From contig JASHYS010000145.1 of NCBI GenBank assembly GCA_030042915.1, forward strand, positions 1-7,416: 7,416 nucleotides of DNA, given 5' to 3'. The notes below the pieces were generated by a model. It saw only the letters and a list, made by a program, of their open reading frames with translations. It was not told where the DNA came from and did no database searches. Positions 5,506-7,416 of the stretch are shown here, one piece after another. The stretch comes from Acidobacteriaceae bacterium. GTDB lineage: Bacteria; Acidobacteriota; Terriglobia; Terriglobales; Acidobacteriaceae. How positions within the stretch are numbered: position 1 is the stretch's first letter; every line of letters begins with the position of its first letter. The position numbers and the translations under genes were made by a program.

Positions 5506-6118
5506 AGACAGAGACACTGAGGGTCTGCATCTCGATCGCCTGATCGACGCGGCGCTGGGCACCTACGCCAACGCCGATTCGGGCCTCGAGCGGCGAATTC
5601 TGGCGAGCATCGCCGAGCGTGCGCGCACGCCGCGCCTCGGCAGAGTGGTTTGGGCAGCCGCACTCGCCGCTGCCGCCTGCATGTTGCTCATCTTCACCCT
5701 TATGCACACCAGGCCTGGGCACGCGCCGCAGTCAAACGCTCGCAACACGCCAACGTTGCAGCCGGCGCCGAAAGAAGGAGCCCGCTCCAAGGAAACGGCC
5801 GGCCCCAATGAAACGGTCAGTGTTGCCCCGCGGCCCCCGCAACCCGCCAGCAAATCGCCGCAACGCGTCCGGCCGGAACATGCCGCCGGGAGGCTTATGG
5901 CCGCCGCTTTGCCCAAGCAGGAGTTCTTTCCTACGCCGCGCCCGCTTTCATCCCAGGAACGCGCTCTCGTCGATTTCGCAACCCAGGCGCCCGACGCCGC
6001 GCGCGATTCCTTCGTCGCGGCTCAAAAACAAGCCGATGAGCCCATTGCGATTACCGACCTCCACATTGCTCCCATCCAGATTCCGCCCCTCGAACCGCCC
6101 CAACCGGGCACGAACTAA
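5498..6118 (+). CDS. Single-pass membrane protein, putative anti-sigma factor
   Basis: A 206-residue protein with a short cytoplasmic N-terminus (1-48), one transmembrane helix (about 49-69, RVVWAAALAAAACMLLIFTLM) and an outer part rich in Pro, Ala and Lys. The N-terminus LHLDRLIDAALGTYANAD followed by GLERRILASIAERA matches a pattern I recall from acidobacterial proteins encoded next to ECF sigma factors. The C-terminus ends in a striking run of alternating Ile/Pro residues, DLHIAPIQIPPLEPPQPG. The overlap with the sigma gene, the strong GAGGAGG site and the topology fit an anti-sigma factor that would hold the sigma at the membrane until an envelope signal. However, the HxxxCxxC zinc motif of ZAS-type anti-sigmas is absent, and C61 in the membrane helix is the only Cys. 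The anti-sigma role is therefore inferred from position and topology only. Confidence 0.7.
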   Translation: MHEDRDTEGLHLDRLIDAALGTYANADSGLERRILASIAERARTPRLGRVVWAAALAAAACMLLIFTLMHTRPGHAPQSNARNTPTLQPAPKEGARSKETAGPNETVSVAPRPPQPASKSPQRVRPEHAAGRLMAAALPKQEFFPTPRPLSSQERALVDFATQAPDAARDSFVAAQKQADEPIAITDLHIAPIQIPPLEPPQPGTN

Positions 6119-6128
6119 GGAGAACACC

Positions 6129-6722
6129 ATGCGCAAGATCGCCGTTTCGTGTTTACTGCTTCTCACGCTGCCATTCGCCGCCAGAGCGTTTGCTCAGAGC
6201 GACCAGCCAGCCGCCCCCAAACCGCCGGAAGCCGCGAAGGCTCCCCAACCGCCGGTGCACTACTATCACCTCGACCTTGTGGTGAAGGAAATCGGCGAGG
6301 ACGGCAAGCCGGTGAACAGCCGCACTTATTCCTGCACGGTGAGCACGATGCATGACGAGCACGATTCGGTTCGCATCGGGTCAAGGATCCCCATCGCAAC
6401 CGGGTCCTTCTTAACCAGTGGCGGCAATCCACAGACAAACACGCAATTCCAGTATCAGGACGTGGGCGTGAGCTTCGATGTGAGCGAGGTGCGGGAGACA
6501 AGCAACAAGCTGGCGATGGATCTGAAGGCGGAAATCAGCGGTGTGGGCTCCAACGTGCGCTTTGGCGGCGAAAATGGCATCACGGAGCCGGTGGTGCGCC
6601 AGAATCGGTGGCAAGGCCCTGTTCTGATCCCCATCGGCAAGCCGACCATGGTTTTTACTTCAGATGATGTCGACACCAAAGGCGGCATGCAGGTTGTGGT
6701 GACCGCAACCCCGGTGGAATAG
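6129..6722 (+). CDS. Exported protein with secretin-like beta segment, function unknown
   Basis: A 197-residue protein with a clear signal peptide (MRKIAVSCLLLLTLPFAARAFA, cut near 22/23), then a Pro/Ala-rich linker (about 23-41) and a beta-rich domain. The order SVRIGSRIPIATGSF, FQYQDVGVSFDV, a strand ending in DLKAEISGV, VVRQNRWQGPVLIPIGKPTMVF resembles the start of the secretin domain of GspD/PilQ proteins (G..iPv.tG, then Y.dvGv.l.v). It is much too short for a pore and lacks N-domains, so a stand-alone exported domain is more likely. I did not recognise a named family; similar conserved hypotheticals exist in acidobacteria as I recall. It follows the putative anti-sigma gene by 10 bp, with AAGGAG (6117-6122) six bases before the ATG, so it belongs to the sigma operon. 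It could be the signal-side partner of the membrane protein. Confidence 0.8.
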   Translation: MRKIAVSCLLLLTLPFAARAFAQSDQPAAPKPPEAAKAPQPPVHYYHLDLVVKEIGEDGKPVNSRTYSCTVSTMHDEHDSVRIGSRIPIATGSFLTSGGNPQTNTQFQYQDVGVSFDVSEVRETSNKLAMDLKAEISGVGSNVRFGGENGITEPVVRQNRWQGPVLIPIGKPTMVFTSDDVDTKGGMQVVVTATPVE

Positions 6723-6749
6723 GGCGAAGCCTCAGGCGCAACAGGTGGC

Positions 6750-7172
6750 TCAGGCATCCTGCACGATGGTTCCCTGGTGATACACAGTCTTCCAACCTTC
6801 CGCGGTGCGCTGCCAGATGGTGGCGCGCCGCGTGAGGCGCCGCCGATCCTGCAGCAACGTATAGGTCAGCAGATAAACATCGCCCGCCAACCGGCGGCAG
6901 CAGAAATCGCGCGTCTCCCACACGTCCTCATGCGGAACGGCGAAGCGCCGCTCGAGTTCATCGAGCACCCAACTTCTGGAATATCGCTGGCCCGACGCAC
7001 CCGTCTCCCAAAAGTCTTCAGCGGTCATGCGCTCAAAATCCGCGCGTGAGGTTCCGAATTCGGGCCGGTGAAAGATTGGCTCGCGCGCCGAGAGCTCGGC
7101 AAGCACGTCTTTCAGTTCCGGGGGAGTGCTCAGCGCCGGTTCCATATTCAAGCCATCCATGGGTATGAGCAT
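6750..7172 (-). CDS. SnoaL/DUF4440-like (NTF2-fold) small protein
   Basis: A 140-residue cytoplasmic protein with no signal peptide, resembling the DUF4440/SnoaL-like NTF2 superfamily. It has an N-terminal helix region (LKDVLAELSAREPIFHRPEF), then FERMTAEDFWETGASGQRYSRSWVLDEL, which is the typical 'shift in fate' pattern where a small polar residue follows the WE/FWE segment. The strands are DVYLLTYTLLQDRRRLTRRATIWQRTAEGWKTVYHQGTIV; the W...GW..vyHQGT ending is characteristic. Members bind small molecules or act as enzymes; the ligand is unknown. The start is set at the ATG 7172-7170, which has AGGAAAA (complement 7177-7183) before it; a GTG at 7187 in the same frame would add five residues but would absorb this site. 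It converges on the sigma operon, leaving only 27 bp and no visible terminator. Confidence 0.8.
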   Translation of the reverse strand: MLIPMDGLNMEPALSTPPELKDVLAELSAREPIFHRPEFGTSRADFERMTAEDFWETGASGQRYSRSWVLDELERRFAVPHEDVWETRDFCCRRLAGDVYLLTYTLLQDRRRLTRRATIWQRTAEGWKTVYHQGTIVQDA

Positions 7173-7176
7173 AGCG

Positions 7177-7183
7177 TTTTCCT
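7177..7183 (-). promoter_or_regulatory. Ribosome binding site deciding the DUF4440-like start
   Basis: AGGAAAA on the minus strand, with AGGA seven bases before the ATG at 7172. It favours this ATG over the GTG at 7187. Confidence 0.55.
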
Positions 7184-7204
7184 GCACAGAAGCCGATCAA
7201 ACCC

Positions 7205-7210
7205 TGTCAA
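7205..7210 (-). promoter_or_regulatory. Possible -35 box (TTGACA) for the DUF4440-like gene
   Basis: A perfect TTGACA lies on the minus strand 32 bases before the ATG at 7172. The hexamers 16-18 bp downstream (around complement 7183-7189) match a -10 poorly, so the assignment is tentative. Confidence 0.3.
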
Positions 7211-7232
7211 AAAACGCGAAGAAAAATTCCCA

Positions 7233-7250
7233 CCCTCCGGCTTGGGAGGG
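7233..7250 (+). repeat. Short hairpin in the divergent intergenic region
   Basis: CCCTCC (7233-7238) and GGAGGG (7245-7250) form a perfect 6-bp stem with loop GGCTTG. It lies between the DUF4440-like gene and the right-edge ORF, 19 bp before the latter's ATG and 3 bp before a TAGAAT box (7254-7259). There is no T-run, so an operator or leader element is more likely than a terminator. Confidence 0.4.
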
Positions 7251-7253
7251 GCG

Positions 7254-7259
7254 TAGAAT
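7254..7259 (+). promoter_or_regulatory. Possible -10 element (TAGAAT) of the right-edge ORF
   Basis: TAGAAT ends ten bases before the ATG at 7270. As a -10 it would start transcription about three bases before the start codon. No -35 match lies 17 bp upstream. Confidence 0.35.
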
Positions 7260-7269
7260 TCTTTCCAAC

Positions 7270-7416
7270 ATGAACGAGCGTCTTGAGCAGATTCGAAAGC
7301 TCCTGAGCGACATTGAACTGGAGATGCAATCAGGCGTTTCCACCGCCGGCCGGGATTTCTCCGCATTCGAGCTGCCTGAGATCATCCAGGAGATCGTCGA
7401 CGACCTGCAGCCGCAG
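7270..7416 (+). CDS. Unrecognised protein, 3' end beyond the window
   Basis: 49 codons from an ATG to the right edge without a stop. The codon use (GC-rich third positions, many GAG, CTG, ATC and GAC) looks coding and like its neighbours. The visible part starts MNERLEQIRKLL, is rich in Glu, Asp, Gln and Leu, and is likely helical and cytoplasmic; ELPEIIQEIVDDLQPQ follows at 34-49. I do not recognise the family. No Shine-Dalgarno sequence is within reach of the ATG; the nearest GGAGG (7245-7249) is 20 bases away and lies in a hairpin. A competing minus-strand reading across the same region looks like a shadow. Confidence 0.6.
   Translation, partial: MNERLEQIRKLLSDIELEMQSGVSTAGRDFSAFELPEIIQEIVDDLQPQ

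Noticed and set aside
6723..6749. Terminator between the convergent genes
   Set aside because: The 27-bp gap has a few GCCT/AGGC matches but no stable stem followed by T-runs.

Overview
The window looks like chromosomal DNA of an acidobacterium (Acidobacteriota, probably class Terriglobia). It is GC-rich and densely coding. It carries a TIGR03435/DUF3738 protein, a family greatly expanded in Solibacter, Koribacter and Acidobacterium relatives, and an ECF sigma locus whose accessory genes resemble conserved acidobacterial hypotheticals as I remember them. This assignment rests on remembered family distribution, not on a search.

Left part (1-3853), housekeeping: a partial rsmA/ksgA (16S rRNA dimethyltransferase) on the minus strand runs off the left edge. 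It is divergent from a plus-strand series: a TatD-family metal-dependent hydrolase with a TTG start, a YajQ-family nucleotide-binding protein, a long-chain polyprenyl diphosphate synthase with a TTG start, and a COG4122-type SAM O-methyltransferase. The synthase and the O-methyltransferase are separated by two short arrays of 7-bp repeats.

Middle part (3854-6722), the most interesting region: an exported TIGR03435/DUF3738 protein is followed by an ECF sigma factor, an overlapping single-pass membrane protein placed like an anti-sigma factor but with no visible zinc-finger motif, and an exported protein whose core resembles part of a secretin beta-domain. The DUF3738 gene and the sigma gene are each preceded by the same promoter-like arrangement: CGAAC, a 10-bp variable stretch, then an identical 14-mer CGTGCGCCGTCTTA. 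Read as GAAC-N17-CGTC, this fits an ECF promoter. The simplest reading is that the sigma factor activates its own operon and the DUF3738 gene, so the four genes may form one envelope-facing regulon.

Right part (6723-7416): a minus-strand SnoaL/DUF4440-like small protein is divergent from an unrecognised plus-strand ORF that is cut by the right edge. The gap between them holds a short hairpin. No RNA gene, CRISPR array or mobile element was seen, and no stretch over 300 bases lacks a gene.
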